Positions 1 to 5,266 of a stretch of 6,386 nt of DNA are shown piece by piece. The position numbers and the translations under genes are program-made. The stretch is from the NCBI GenBank assembly GCA_016217585.1, contig JACRHQ010000188.1:1-6386 (forward strand). The letters are read 5' to 3'. Below the pieces are notes generated by a model. It was not told the origin of the DNA and did not search any database. It worked only from the letters and a program-made list of their open reading frames with translations. Source of the stretch: Candidatus Omnitrophota bacterium (lineage in GTDB: Bacteria; Omnitrophota; Gorgyraeia; Zapsychrales; Zapsychraceae). How positions within the stretch are numbered: the stretch's first letter is position 1; every line of letters starts with the position of its first letter.

Positions 1-2
1 TC

Positions 3-242
3 TACACCCTGACGTTCACGGTGGTGGCGCTGTTGTATTCGATGAAGCACGCCGTCGGCGCCGAAGTTTCGATGCTGTTATTGGCCGCCTTCGCCTTTTA
101 CACCCTCGGCCGGCAGATCACCCTGCTCGCGGACCTGGAAGCGGGCAAATCCGTCGACACCCGGCCCCGGGTCTCGCCCGTCATCCGCGGCATTGTGTAT
201 CTGGTCGTGATCCTGATGGTTTTGAGCGTGATCATCAGTTAA
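3..242 (+). CDS. C-terminal end of a small integral membrane protein (5' end outside window)
   Basis: The reading frame is open from the first complete codon at the window edge to the TAA at 240-242, giving 79 residues without the true start. A GTG at 21 could be read as a start, but the frame continues upstream in hydrophobic sequence, so a truncated longer protein is more likely. Three hydrophobic stretches are visible: one at the left edge (TFTVVALLY), one in the middle (SMLLLAAFAFYTL) and one at the extreme C-terminus (IVYLVVILMVLSVIIS). The last two are separated by a polar loop rich in Asp, Arg and Pro. This fits an inner-membrane protein ending in a transmembrane helix. I do not recognise the family and assign no function. 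It ends 82 nt before the hemN ATG, and a promoter lies between, so it is probably a separate transcription unit. Confidence 0.6.
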   Translation, partial: YTLTFTVVALLYSMKHAVGAEVSMLLLAAFAFYTLGRQITLLADLEAGKSVDTRPRVSPVIRGIVYLVVILMVLSVIIS

Positions 243-285
243 GCATCTTGTTGTTGTCTATCTGTTCCCCGCCGCGACGTGGAGG

Positions 286-314
286 TTGCAATCTTCCCGT
301 GAGTCTGGTATTCT
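286..314 (+). promoter_or_regulatory. Sigma70-type promoter for hemN, extended -10, probably leaderless
   Basis: TTGCAA at 286-291 serves as the -35 box (4/6 to TTGACA). The spacer is exactly 17 nt and TATTCT at 309-314 serves as the -10 box (4/6 to TATAAT, with the key T, A and final T present). A TG at 306-307 one base before the -10 makes it an extended -10 promoter. The expected transcription start, 6-9 nt beyond the -10 box, is about 320-324, immediately before the hemN ATG at 325. GGAGG at 281-285 looks like a Shine-Dalgarno but lies upstream of the promoter and touches a TTG, so I do not think it is used. This is pattern-based and has no experimental support. Confidence 0.5.
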
Positions 315-324
315 AGCCCTATCT

Positions 325-1704
325 ATGAGCCTTGCCATTGACCAAGAAATTGTGGCTAAATTCGACGTGCCCGGCCCGCGGTACACGAGCTACCCGACCG
401 CGCCGGTCTGGTCGACGGACGTCAACGCCGCCGTCTACGCCGAAAAGCTTGCCGCCTTCGGCCGTACCCGGGGCAAAACACTTTCCCTTTATATCCACAT
501 CCCGTTCTGCCGGTCGCTGTGCGCGTATTGCGGATGCAGCGTGGTCATCCGCAAGAAAGACGAACGTTTCGCCGACGAATACATCGAGTACCTCTTCAAG
601 GAGATGGATCTGGTCCACCTCGCCCTCGGCGGCCGTCCGAGGGTGCGCCAGCTGCACTGGGGCGGCGGCACGCCGACGTTTTTGAACGAAGCCCAGATCG
701 AGCGGCTGTACAAGGGCACGTTAAAGTATTTCGACGTGGACCCCGCCGGCGAGGTCGCCATCGAGATAGACCCCCGTACCATCGACAGATCCAAAGTCCA
801 GAAGTTGCGTGCGCTGGGGTTCAACCGCGTCTCGATAGGCGTGCAGGATTTCAACGAAGAGGTGCAGAAAGAGGTCAATCGCCGGCAGCCGTATTCTGTC
901 GTCAAGGAACTTAACGACTGGTGCCGGGAGCCCGGGTTCGCGTCGGTCAATTTTGACCTGATCTACGGCCTGCCGAGACAAACGCCGGAGAGTTTTTCCG
1001 CGACCGTTGAGCAGGTGGTCGCCCTGCGGCCCGACCGCGTCGCGCTCTACAGCTTCGCCTATGTCCCGTGGCTGAAGCGGCACCAGCGCAAGATCGACGC
1101 GTCGCTCTTGCCCTCCGGCGAAGCGAAGCTGGATATTTTTCTGCGCGCCCGGGAACGGTTCCTGGAAAGCGGCTACAAGGCGATCGCGATGGACCATTTC
1201 GCGCTCGCGGACGACGAGCTGGCCAAAGCCTTTGAGGCGGGCACGCTTTACCGGAATTTTATGGGCTACACGGTCAAGCCGGCCGACGAATATATCGGCG
1301 TGGGCGTCACCTCGATCGGTTTTCTGGAAAACACCTACGTGCAGAACGCAAAGGCCCTGCCGGCGTATTACGCCGCCCTTGACGCCGGCCGCCTGGCCGT
1401 TGAGCGCGGCAAGGTCCTCACCGACGACGACCGCGCGCGCCAATGGACAATCCATTCCCTGATGTGCCGGTTCCGGATCGACAAACGGGATTTTCAAAAA
1501 GAATTTCACGCCGATTTTGACCGGTATTTCCAGGACGAGCAGGCGCATATCCGCCGGTGCGTCCAGGACGGCCTCTTGCGGGTGCAGAACGGTTCGCTCG
1601 AAGTCTGTGATGCCGGGAAATTGTTCATCCGTAACATATGCATGGGGTTTGACCATTATCTGAAACAAAAGGACGCGTTGACGCGTTTTTCAAGGACCGT
1701 GTGA
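325..1704 (+). CDS. hemN: Oxygen-independent coproporphyrinogen III dehydrogenase (radical SAM)
   Basis: Oxidatively decarboxylates two propionate side chains of coproporphyrinogen III to give protoporphyrinogen IX in the cytoplasm, using S-adenosylmethionine and a [4Fe-4S] cluster without O2. The protein is 459 residues, close to the 457 of E. coli HemN. The N-terminal GPRYTSYPT segment (17-25) is typical of HemN. The cluster motif is C62-x3-C66-x2-C69-x-C71, preceded by Y56; the fourth cysteine separates true HemN from the HemW heme chaperone. GGGTPT (113-118) is the SAM-binding glycine motif. Other family segments are GFNRVSIGVQDFN, DLIYGLP, MDHFA and the C-terminal LFIRNICMGFD. I chose the ATG at 325 because it aligns with E. 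coli HemN residue 1; a TTG at 286 in frame would add 13 unconserved residues and lies inside the promoter. No clear Shine-Dalgarno precedes 325, which fits a leaderless mRNA. First gene of the heme operon; its stop overlaps pilZ. Confidence 0.96.
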   Translation: MSLAIDQEIVAKFDVPGPRYTSYPTAPVWSTDVNAAVYAEKLAAFGRTRGKTLSLYIHIPFCRSLCAYCGCSVVIRKKDERFADEYIEYLFKEMDLVHLALGGRPRVRQLHWGGGTPTFLNEAQIERLYKGTLKYFDVDPAGEVAIEIDPRTIDRSKVQKLRALGFNRVSIGVQDFNEEVQKEVNRRQPYSVVKELNDWCREPGFASVNFDLIYGLPRQTPESFSATVEQVVALRPDRVALYSFAYVPWLKRHQRKIDASLLPSGEAKLDIFLRARERFLESGYKAIAMDHFALADDELAKAFEAGTLYRNFMGYTVKPADEYIGVGVTSIGFLENTYVQNAKALPAYYAALDAGRLAVERGKVLTDDDRARQWTIHSLMCRFRIDKRDFQKEFHADFDRYFQDEQAHIRRCVQDGLLRVQNGSLEVCDAGKLFIRNICMGFDHYLKQKDALTRFSRTV

Positions 1705-2060
1705 TGGCGACACAGAAAAAAGATAACGTGAACAAAGAACGCAGGACAAGCAGGCGTTCGCCCATCGAACTGGCCGCTTCTTTCGGGATCGGCGAAGACC
1801 CGCGTCCGGAGCGCGAGGCGAAGATCAATGATGTCTCCGGCGGCGGGTTTTGTTTTACTTCGGACCACAAGCTCGACAAGGACGAAGAGCTGCAGCTGGC
1901 CGTGGACCTGGACGTGCTTGATCAGGTCGTCATCAACGTCCGGGTGGTGTGGGTCGAAAAGATCACGGGCGCGAAAGGGTACCGCGTCGGGGTGCGGCTG
2001 ATCGAATCCGACGGCCCCGAGTTTGAGAGGTTCATGGAGTTTTACAGGAAGCAAGCATAA
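1704..2060 (+). CDS. Stand-alone PilZ-domain protein, probable c-di-GMP receptor
   Basis: A 118-residue protein consisting of little more than one PilZ domain. The N-terminal loop motif RxxxR is seen as R13-R-T-S-R17 (or R14-x3-R18). The second c-di-GMP motif, D/N-x-S-x-x-G, is D43-V-S45-G-G-G48. Beta-strand-like sequence follows (QVVINVRVVWVEK, YRVGVRLIE), ending in a short amphipathic helix. Both ligand motifs are intact, so binding of cyclic di-GMP is likely; partner and output are unknown. The ATG at 1704 shares its A with the hemN TGA (TGATG). AAGGA at 1692-1696 gives a 7-nt spacing, and a GTG at 1701 is a less likely start. The tight overlap means translational coupling to hemN. A role in controlling heme synthesis is only an inference from position. 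Confidence 0.88.
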   Translation: MATQKKDNVNKERRTSRRSPIELAASFGIGEDPRPEREAKINDVSGGGFCFTSDHKLDKDEELQLAVDLDVLDQVVINVRVVWVEKITGAKGYRVGVRLIESDGPEFERFMEFYRKQA

Positions 2061-2070
2061 TCACAGGTTT

Positions 2071-2106
2071 CCGGATACCCGGGTATCCGGATAACCGGAT
2101 ACCCGG
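2071..2106. repeat. Self-complementary repeat between pilZ and hemE; two alternative hairpins
   Basis: Positions 2071-2090 are a perfect 20-bp palindrome (CCGGATACCC then GGGTATCCGG). A further copy of CCGGATACCCGG follows at 2095-2106. The middle arm can pair with either neighbour: with 2071-2080 without a loop, or as 2079-2090 with 2095-2106, a perfect 12-bp stem with the 4-nt loop ATAA. The second form is the more plausible hairpin in RNA and its 3' foot includes G2105-G2106, the first two bases of the GGAG Shine-Dalgarno of hemE. No T-tract follows, so it is not a normal intrinsic terminator. It could be an mRNA stability or translation-control element, a protein-binding site or a dispersed genomic repeat. 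Confidence 0.85.
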
Positions 2107-2112
2107 AGCGTT

Positions 2113-3129
2113 GTGAATAACTCATCATTTCTTCAGGCATTCCAAGGCACCAACACGCGAGTCCCCGTCTGGTTCATGCGCCAGGCAGGGCGCTATCTCC
2201 CCGAATATCAGGCCCTCAAGAAAAAGCATTCCCTGCAGAAGATGTTCGACACCCCGGAACTGGCCGCACAGATCACCTGCCTTCCCGTTGATATTCTGGG
2301 CGTGGACGCCGCCATCTTGTTCGCCGATATCCTGACGCTGCCCAGACAAATGGGCTTTGATATCCGTTTTGACGACCGTCGCGGGCCGGTCATCGGGGGC
2401 ACGGTCGCCGGCGACCTGCACCACCGCGAGGACATCCATGACGCGGAGGATTTTTCCGGCCCGACGAAAACGATCCGCCTGGTCAACGAACAGCTCGACG
2501 GCCGGGTCCCGCTCATCGGCTTTGCCGGGTCGCCTTTTACGGTGCTGACGTATCTGGTCGAAGGCGGGTCGTCGGTCAATTTTACCCGGACGTTCCGGTT
2601 TATCAACGAACACCCCGTGCATTTCCAGGCGTGGATGGAGCTTTTGACGCAAAACACGGTCCGTTACCTGACCGCGCAGAAGGAGGCGGGCATCCAGGTG
2701 TTTCAATTGTTCGACAGCTGGGGGGGGATCCTGCGCCCGGCGGATTTCGCGCGCTGGGTCCTGCCCTTCGTCCGGCGGATCTTCGCGGAAGTCGATTTGC
2801 CGTCGATCTATTTCGTGCGCAACTGCGCGCATCTTCTGGCCCTGATGGACCAGTCCGGGGCCGACTTTTTATCCGTCGACCACACGGTTGTCCTCGGACA
2901 CCACTCGGTCATCGAGAAAACCAAAAAAGGCATCCAGGGCAACCTGTTCAACGGCCTTTTGTACGCCGACGACGCCACGCTGGCCAGGGAAGTGCGCGAC
3001 GTCCTGGTCGGCGGCGTCAAGCACGGCCGGTACATCTTCAACTTAAGCCACGGTGTTTTCCCCGATGTCGACCCGGACAAGCTTAAGTTCATCGTCGAAC
3101 AGGTGCATGCGTTTGAGAAGAGAAATTAA
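2113..3129 (+). CDS. hemE: Uroporphyrinogen decarboxylase
   Basis: Removes the four acetate carboxyls of uroporphyrinogen III to give coproporphyrinogen III, cofactor-free, in the cytoplasm; the product is the HemN substrate. Length 338, normal for the family. The N-terminal signature PVWFMRQAGRYLPEY spans 18-32, with the substrate-binding Arg residues at 23 and 27. D72 in FADIL corresponds to the catalytic Asp86 of human UROD. The second signature GFAGSPFT is at 136-143, and Y147 corresponds to human Tyr164. The NLSHG segment near the C-terminus carries the conserved His. Two departures from the usual consensus: GNLFN where most members have GNLDP, and NLSHG where NLGHG is usual. The start is GTG 2113, with GGAG (2105-2108) only 4 nt upstream and partly inside a hairpin. 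An 8-G run (2720-2727) lies in the DSWGG coding region without breaking the frame. Separated from pilZ by 52 nt; probably the same operon. Confidence 0.96.
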   Translation: MNNSSFLQAFQGTNTRVPVWFMRQAGRYLPEYQALKKKHSLQKMFDTPELAAQITCLPVDILGVDAAILFADILTLPRQMGFDIRFDDRRGPVIGGTVAGDLHHREDIHDAEDFSGPTKTIRLVNEQLDGRVPLIGFAGSPFTVLTYLVEGGSSVNFTRTFRFINEHPVHFQAWMELLTQNTVRYLTAQKEAGIQVFQLFDSWGGILRPADFARWVLPFVRRIFAEVDLPSIYFVRNCAHLLALMDQSGADFLSVDHTVVLGHHSVIEKTKKGIQGNLFNGLLYADDATLAREVRDVLVGGVKHGRYIFNLSHGVFPDVDPDKLKFIVEQVHAFEKRN

Positions 3130-3204
3130 TCGTATCTCGTATCTTGTATCTCGTATTTCGTTGGAAGGTGATACGAGCGACGAGATACGGGCGACGAGAT
3201 ACGA
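3130..3204. repeat. Heptamer-based inverted repeat between hemE and hemG, long hairpin
   Basis: Starting one base after the hemE stop, the left arm 3131-3158 is a tandem 7-mer: CGTATCT, CGTATCT, TGTATCT, CGTATTT. The right arm 3171-3204 is built from the complementary 7-mer: ATACGAG, CGACGAG, ATACGGG, CGACGAG, ATACGA. Folded, 3130-3161 pairs with 3173-3204 around an 11-nt loop, with about 26 of 32 Watson-Crick pairs and three more G-U pairs. No T-tract follows, so it is not a simple terminator. It ends 5 nt before the hemG ATG and its foot overlaps the weak AAGG ribosome-binding sequence. The right arm has a 14-nt super-period (ATACGrGCGACGAG twice). The frame of hemG stays open through the array, but that peptide has no family support. 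Confidence 0.85.
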
Positions 3205-3209
3205 AGGTT

Positions 3210-4607
3210 ATGTCCAAGACTATTATTATCATCGGCGGCGGGATCAGCGGCCTGGCCGTCCTGCATTACCTCAAACAAAAATACGCCGGCCGGCCGGACG
3301 TCGAGGTCCTTCTCCTGGAGAAAGACACGGCGCCCGGGGGGACGGTCCGTTCCGTTGTCCGTAACGGCTGTCTGTTTGAGGCCGGCCCCAACGGGTTCCT
3401 CGATTCTAAACCGCGCACGCTGGAGTTTATCGCCGGGCTGGGCCTGGCCGATGAGCTGGTCAAAGCCGGCCGCGATGTCCGGATCCGCTATCTCTGTTTA
3501 AATAATGTTTTGCATCCTTTCCCGATGAGCCCGGCTGGTTTTTTCGGCTTTCGCCCGATGCGCCTGCGCGAGAAACTGCGCGTTTTCGCCGAACCATTTG
3601 TGGCGCGGGGCACGGACCCCGATGAGAGCGTCTACGCTTTCGGCGCGCGGCGCCTGGGCGAGAAATTTTCGCGGTTGTTCCTGGACCCGATGGTCAGCGG
3701 CATCTACGGCGGCGACGCGCGCGAGACCGTCCTGCGGGCGGCCTTCGGACGGATTTATGAACTGGAACAACGGTACGGCTCGTTGTTTGTGGCCATGATG
3801 AAATTGCGCAAGGGAGGAATGCCCAGGGGCACGTTGACCTCGTTTCGCCAGGGGCAAGGGGAGATGATCGCCGCGCTGTGCCGGCGTTATCAGGAGCATA
3901 TCCGTTTGAACCAGGAGGTCGTCAAGGTCAGCCGGGACAACGGACGTTTTACGGTCACCTGCGCCGACGGGGTGGCCTACGGTGCCGACGAGCTGTTTGT
4001 GAGCGCCCCGGCGTACCAGGCCGCGGCGTTCCTGGAGGACATGAGCCCCGCGCTCGCCGGGCCTTTGACGCGGATCCGTTATTCGCCGCTGGCCGTCATC
4101 GGACTTGTATTTGAACGCAAAGCCTTCCCTCATCCGCCGGCCGGGTTCGGCTATTTGATCCCTTCCAGCGAGAATAAAGAAGTGCTCGGCGTCTTGTGGG
4201 AGAGCAATATTTTTCCCAACCGCTGCCGGGAAGACCAGGTCCTGATGCGGGTCATGATCGGCGGCGCGCGTCACCCGGATATCCTGTCGAAGCCCCGCGA
4301 GGCATTGACCGCCTTGGCATTAAAGGAAGTCCAGACGACGCTCAAGACGGACGCTTCCCCTGTGGAGACATTTTTCGTCCCGTGGCCCAAAGCGATCCCG
4401 CAATACGACCGCGCGTATGTTGAAGCCGAGCGCGGGCTGGAAGAAGAATTAAAGAAATGGCCGGGGCTGTATCTCGTCGCCAACTATTTGCACGGCGTTT
4501 CGCTCAATGATTGCATCGAGAACGCGTACCAAGCCGCCAACAGCGAGCCGGCCGGCCCGCGTTCCCCTTCGCAAAATCAGTTTGACAAATATTCCACCGT
4601 CATTTAA
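3210..4607 (+). CDS. hemG: FAD-dependent protoporphyrinogen oxidase (HemY/PPOX type)
   Basis: Six-electron oxidation of protoporphyrinogen IX to protoporphyrin IX with FAD, normally using O2; peripheral membrane association is common in this family. The protein has 465 residues, as expected for HemY-type enzymes. The N-terminal Rossmann motif is G9-G-G11-I-S-G14 after a hydrophobic strand, and E37 in LLLEKD is the usual FAD-ribose acid. GGT (43-45) and FEAGPNGF (56-63) follow. The C-terminal FAD segment reads VANYLHGVSLNDCIENAY, close to the family pattern GN..GV...DCI. Because HemN (not a HemQ-type chain) is encoded alongside, oxidation at the protoporphyrinogen stage is more likely than at coproporphyrinogen, but the family includes both. 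The ATG at 3210 (MSKTIIII) is preferred over TTG 3144 or GTG 3168, whose extra residues come from the repeat. AAGG at 3204-3207 is only 2 nt from the ATG, a poor site. The last 20 or so residues are polar and unconserved. Confidence 0.9.
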   Translation: MSKTIIIIGGGISGLAVLHYLKQKYAGRPDVEVLLLEKDTAPGGTVRSVVRNGCLFEAGPNGFLDSKPRTLEFIAGLGLADELVKAGRDVRIRYLCLNNVLHPFPMSPAGFFGFRPMRLREKLRVFAEPFVARGTDPDESVYAFGARRLGEKFSRLFLDPMVSGIYGGDARETVLRAAFGRIYELEQRYGSLFVAMMKLRKGGMPRGTLTSFRQGQGEMIAALCRRYQEHIRLNQEVVKVSRDNGRFTVTCADGVAYGADELFVSAPAYQAAAFLEDMSPALAGPLTRIRYSPLAVIGLVFERKAFPHPPAGFGYLIPSSENKEVLGVLWESNIFPNRCREDQVLMRVMIGGARHPDILSKPREALTALALKEVQTTLKTDASPVETFFVPWPKAIPQYDRAYVEAERGLEEELKKWPGLYLVANYLHGVSLNDCIENAYQAANSEPAGPRSPSQNQFDKYSTVI

Positions 4608-4610
4608 GCT
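4582..4610 (+). promoter_or_regulatory. Candidate promoter for the ORF6N gene, inside the hemG 3' end
   Basis: A perfect TTGACA at 4582-4587 is followed after 17 nt by TAAGCT at 4605-4610. The second box keeps the three most conserved -10 positions (first T, A and last T) but matches only 3/6. Transcription would begin near 4617, making a leader of about 54 nt, most of it taken up by the hairpin at 4627-4665. The -35 box overlaps hemG codons, so it may be coincidental. Confidence 0.3.
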
Positions 4611-4626
4611 TTAGGCGTTCCGGTCG

Positions 4627-4670
4627 ATCCCCCTTTCGATTGCCCCGTAAAATTGAAAGGGGGATTCTTT
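4627..4670 (+). terminator. 15-bp hairpin: hemG terminator and/or SD-masking leader of the ORF6N gene
   Basis: Positions 4627-4641 pair with 4651-4665 (14 Watson-Crick pairs and one G-T), core ATCCCCCTTTC against GAAAGGGGGAT, with a 9-nt loop. TCTTT follows at 4666-4670, a short U-rich tail, so it could stop transcription coming out of hemG. The right arm also contains AAAGGGGG, the Shine-Dalgarno of the ATG at 4671 (7-nt spacing), so in an mRNA from an upstream promoter the hairpin would hide that site. Both roles are compatible. The hairpin is seen directly; the function is inferred. Confidence 0.55.
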
Positions 4671-4768
4671 ATGTCCAGGATGGTTGTTGTAGAACAGATC
4701 GAACGAAAGATCTGTTTCGTGAGGGGAATGAAAGTGATGCTGGATTACGATCTGGCATTGTTGTACGG
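4671..4768 (+). repeat. Direct repeat DR1, 5' end of ORF6N copy 1
   Basis: This 98-nt stretch matches 6002-6099 with five mismatches (93/98). It begins exactly at the ATG; shared sequence upstream of it is limited to TTT. After 4768 the two genes drop to the level of distant paralogues (about 13 of 30 residues identical in the next stretch). Confidence 0.9.
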
Positions 4769-5183
4769 CATTGAAACAAAACAACTCAAAAGAGCCGTTA
4801 AGAGAAATTTGTCCCGCTTCCCGAATGATTTTATGATGGAATTAACCAGGCAAGAATACGATTCTTTAAGGTGCCAATTTGGCACCTTTAAAAGAGGACA
4901 GCATGCCAAATACATGCCTTACGCGTTCACCGAGCAGGGGATTGCCATGCTTTCGAGCGTCCTGAATAGCGATCGTGCTATCCAGGTTAATATCGCCATC
5001 ATGCGGGCGTTCGTCCAATTAAGGGAAGCGCTCTCGACGCACAAAGAACTGGCTCTTCAATTCAGAGAACTCGAGCGAAAGGTCGGCAAACATGACGGGG
5101 ATATCCAGGCCATCTTTCGCGCGATCCAGCGGCTCATGGTCGATCCCGAGAAGCCCAAAGACCGTATCGGGTTTCATCCGTAA
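4671..5183 (+). CDS. ORF6N-domain DNA-binding-type protein (complete copy)
   Basis: A 170-residue protein of the ORF6N type, a phage-related domain thought to bind DNA and often found in prophages and mobile regions of bacteria. The N-terminal ORF6N core runs over roughly residues 5-95, with VEQIERKICFVRGMKVMLDYDLALLYG, KRNLSRFPNDFMMEL and the highly typical YMPYAFTEQGIAMLSSVLNSDRAIQVNIAIMRAFVQLR. The rest is a charged, probably coiled-coil helix (HKELALQFRELERKVGKHDGDIQAIFRAIQRLM) and a short tail ending PKDRIGFHP. The ATG at 4671 is chosen because MSRM(V/I)VVEQ recurs at the start of the second copy; a TTG at 4653 in frame lies in the hairpin. The first 98 nt are almost identical to the copy at 6002. 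The gene has no clear function beyond probable DNA binding; a regulator or mobile-element accessory protein is plausible. Confidence 0.85.
   Translation: MSRMVVVEQIERKICFVRGMKVMLDYDLALLYGIETKQLKRAVKRNLSRFPNDFMMELTRQEYDSLRCQFGTFKRGQHAKYMPYAFTEQGIAMLSSVLNSDRAIQVNIAIMRAFVQLREALSTHKELALQFRELERKVGKHDGDIQAIFRAIQRLMVDPEKPKDRIGFHP
4868..4888. repeat. Perfect 10-bp inverted repeat inside the ORF6N gene
   Basis: AAGGTGCCAA at 4868-4877 and its exact complement TTGGCACCTT at 4879-4888 flank a single T. It encodes the LRCQFGTF stretch just before the conserved PYAFTEQG segment. With a 1-nt centre it is better suited as a dimeric protein-binding site in DNA than as an RNA hairpin (a few central pairs would have to open). 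It may be an autoregulatory operator or a codon-driven coincidence. Confidence 0.7.
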
Positions 5184-5266
5184 AAAGAGCGTGGCGCCAA
5201 CATTCGTCTTGCCAAACCCGGCGTTTAGCGGTAAGGTAACCGGGAGAGTAGAGGACAGGTTATTTT

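Noticed and set aside
286..324. TTG start giving a 472-residue HemN
   Set aside because: GGAGG abuts the TTG with no spacing, the region reads as a promoter, and E. coli HemN aligns from the ATG at 325.
721..1668. Long antisense open frame (315 codons) opposite hemN
   Set aside because: It mirrors the codon bias of a GC-rich gene, has no recognisable family, and the sense strand is an unambiguous HemN with conserved motifs throughout.
2071..2106. Intrinsic terminator between pilZ and hemE
   Set aside because: The stem is strong but no T-tract follows and hemE starts 7 nt later; an operon-internal element is more likely.
2125..2832. Antisense open frame (235 codons) opposite hemE
   Set aside because: Composition is rich in Arg, Asp and Gln as expected from reading a GC-rich gene backwards; no domain is visible and hemE is certain.
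2071..3204. CRISPR array
   Set aside because: Units are 7-12 nt, contiguous and without unique spacers; the arrangement is tandem and inverted simple repeats.
3144..3209. Upstream TTG or GTG start for hemG
   Set aside because: The added residues are a translation of the heptamer repeat; MSKTIIIIGGG from 3210 is the normal N-terminus of an FAD Rossmann protein.
3498..4274. Antisense open frame (258 codons) opposite hemG
   Set aside because: No family resemblance or ribosome-binding context; the sense frame carries the full protoporphyrinogen oxidase pattern.
5209..5237. TTGCCA...TAAGGT as a promoter for the Dph6-like gene
   Set aside because: Spacing is 17 nt but the -10 box matches only 3/6 and no extended -10 is present; not strong enough to list.
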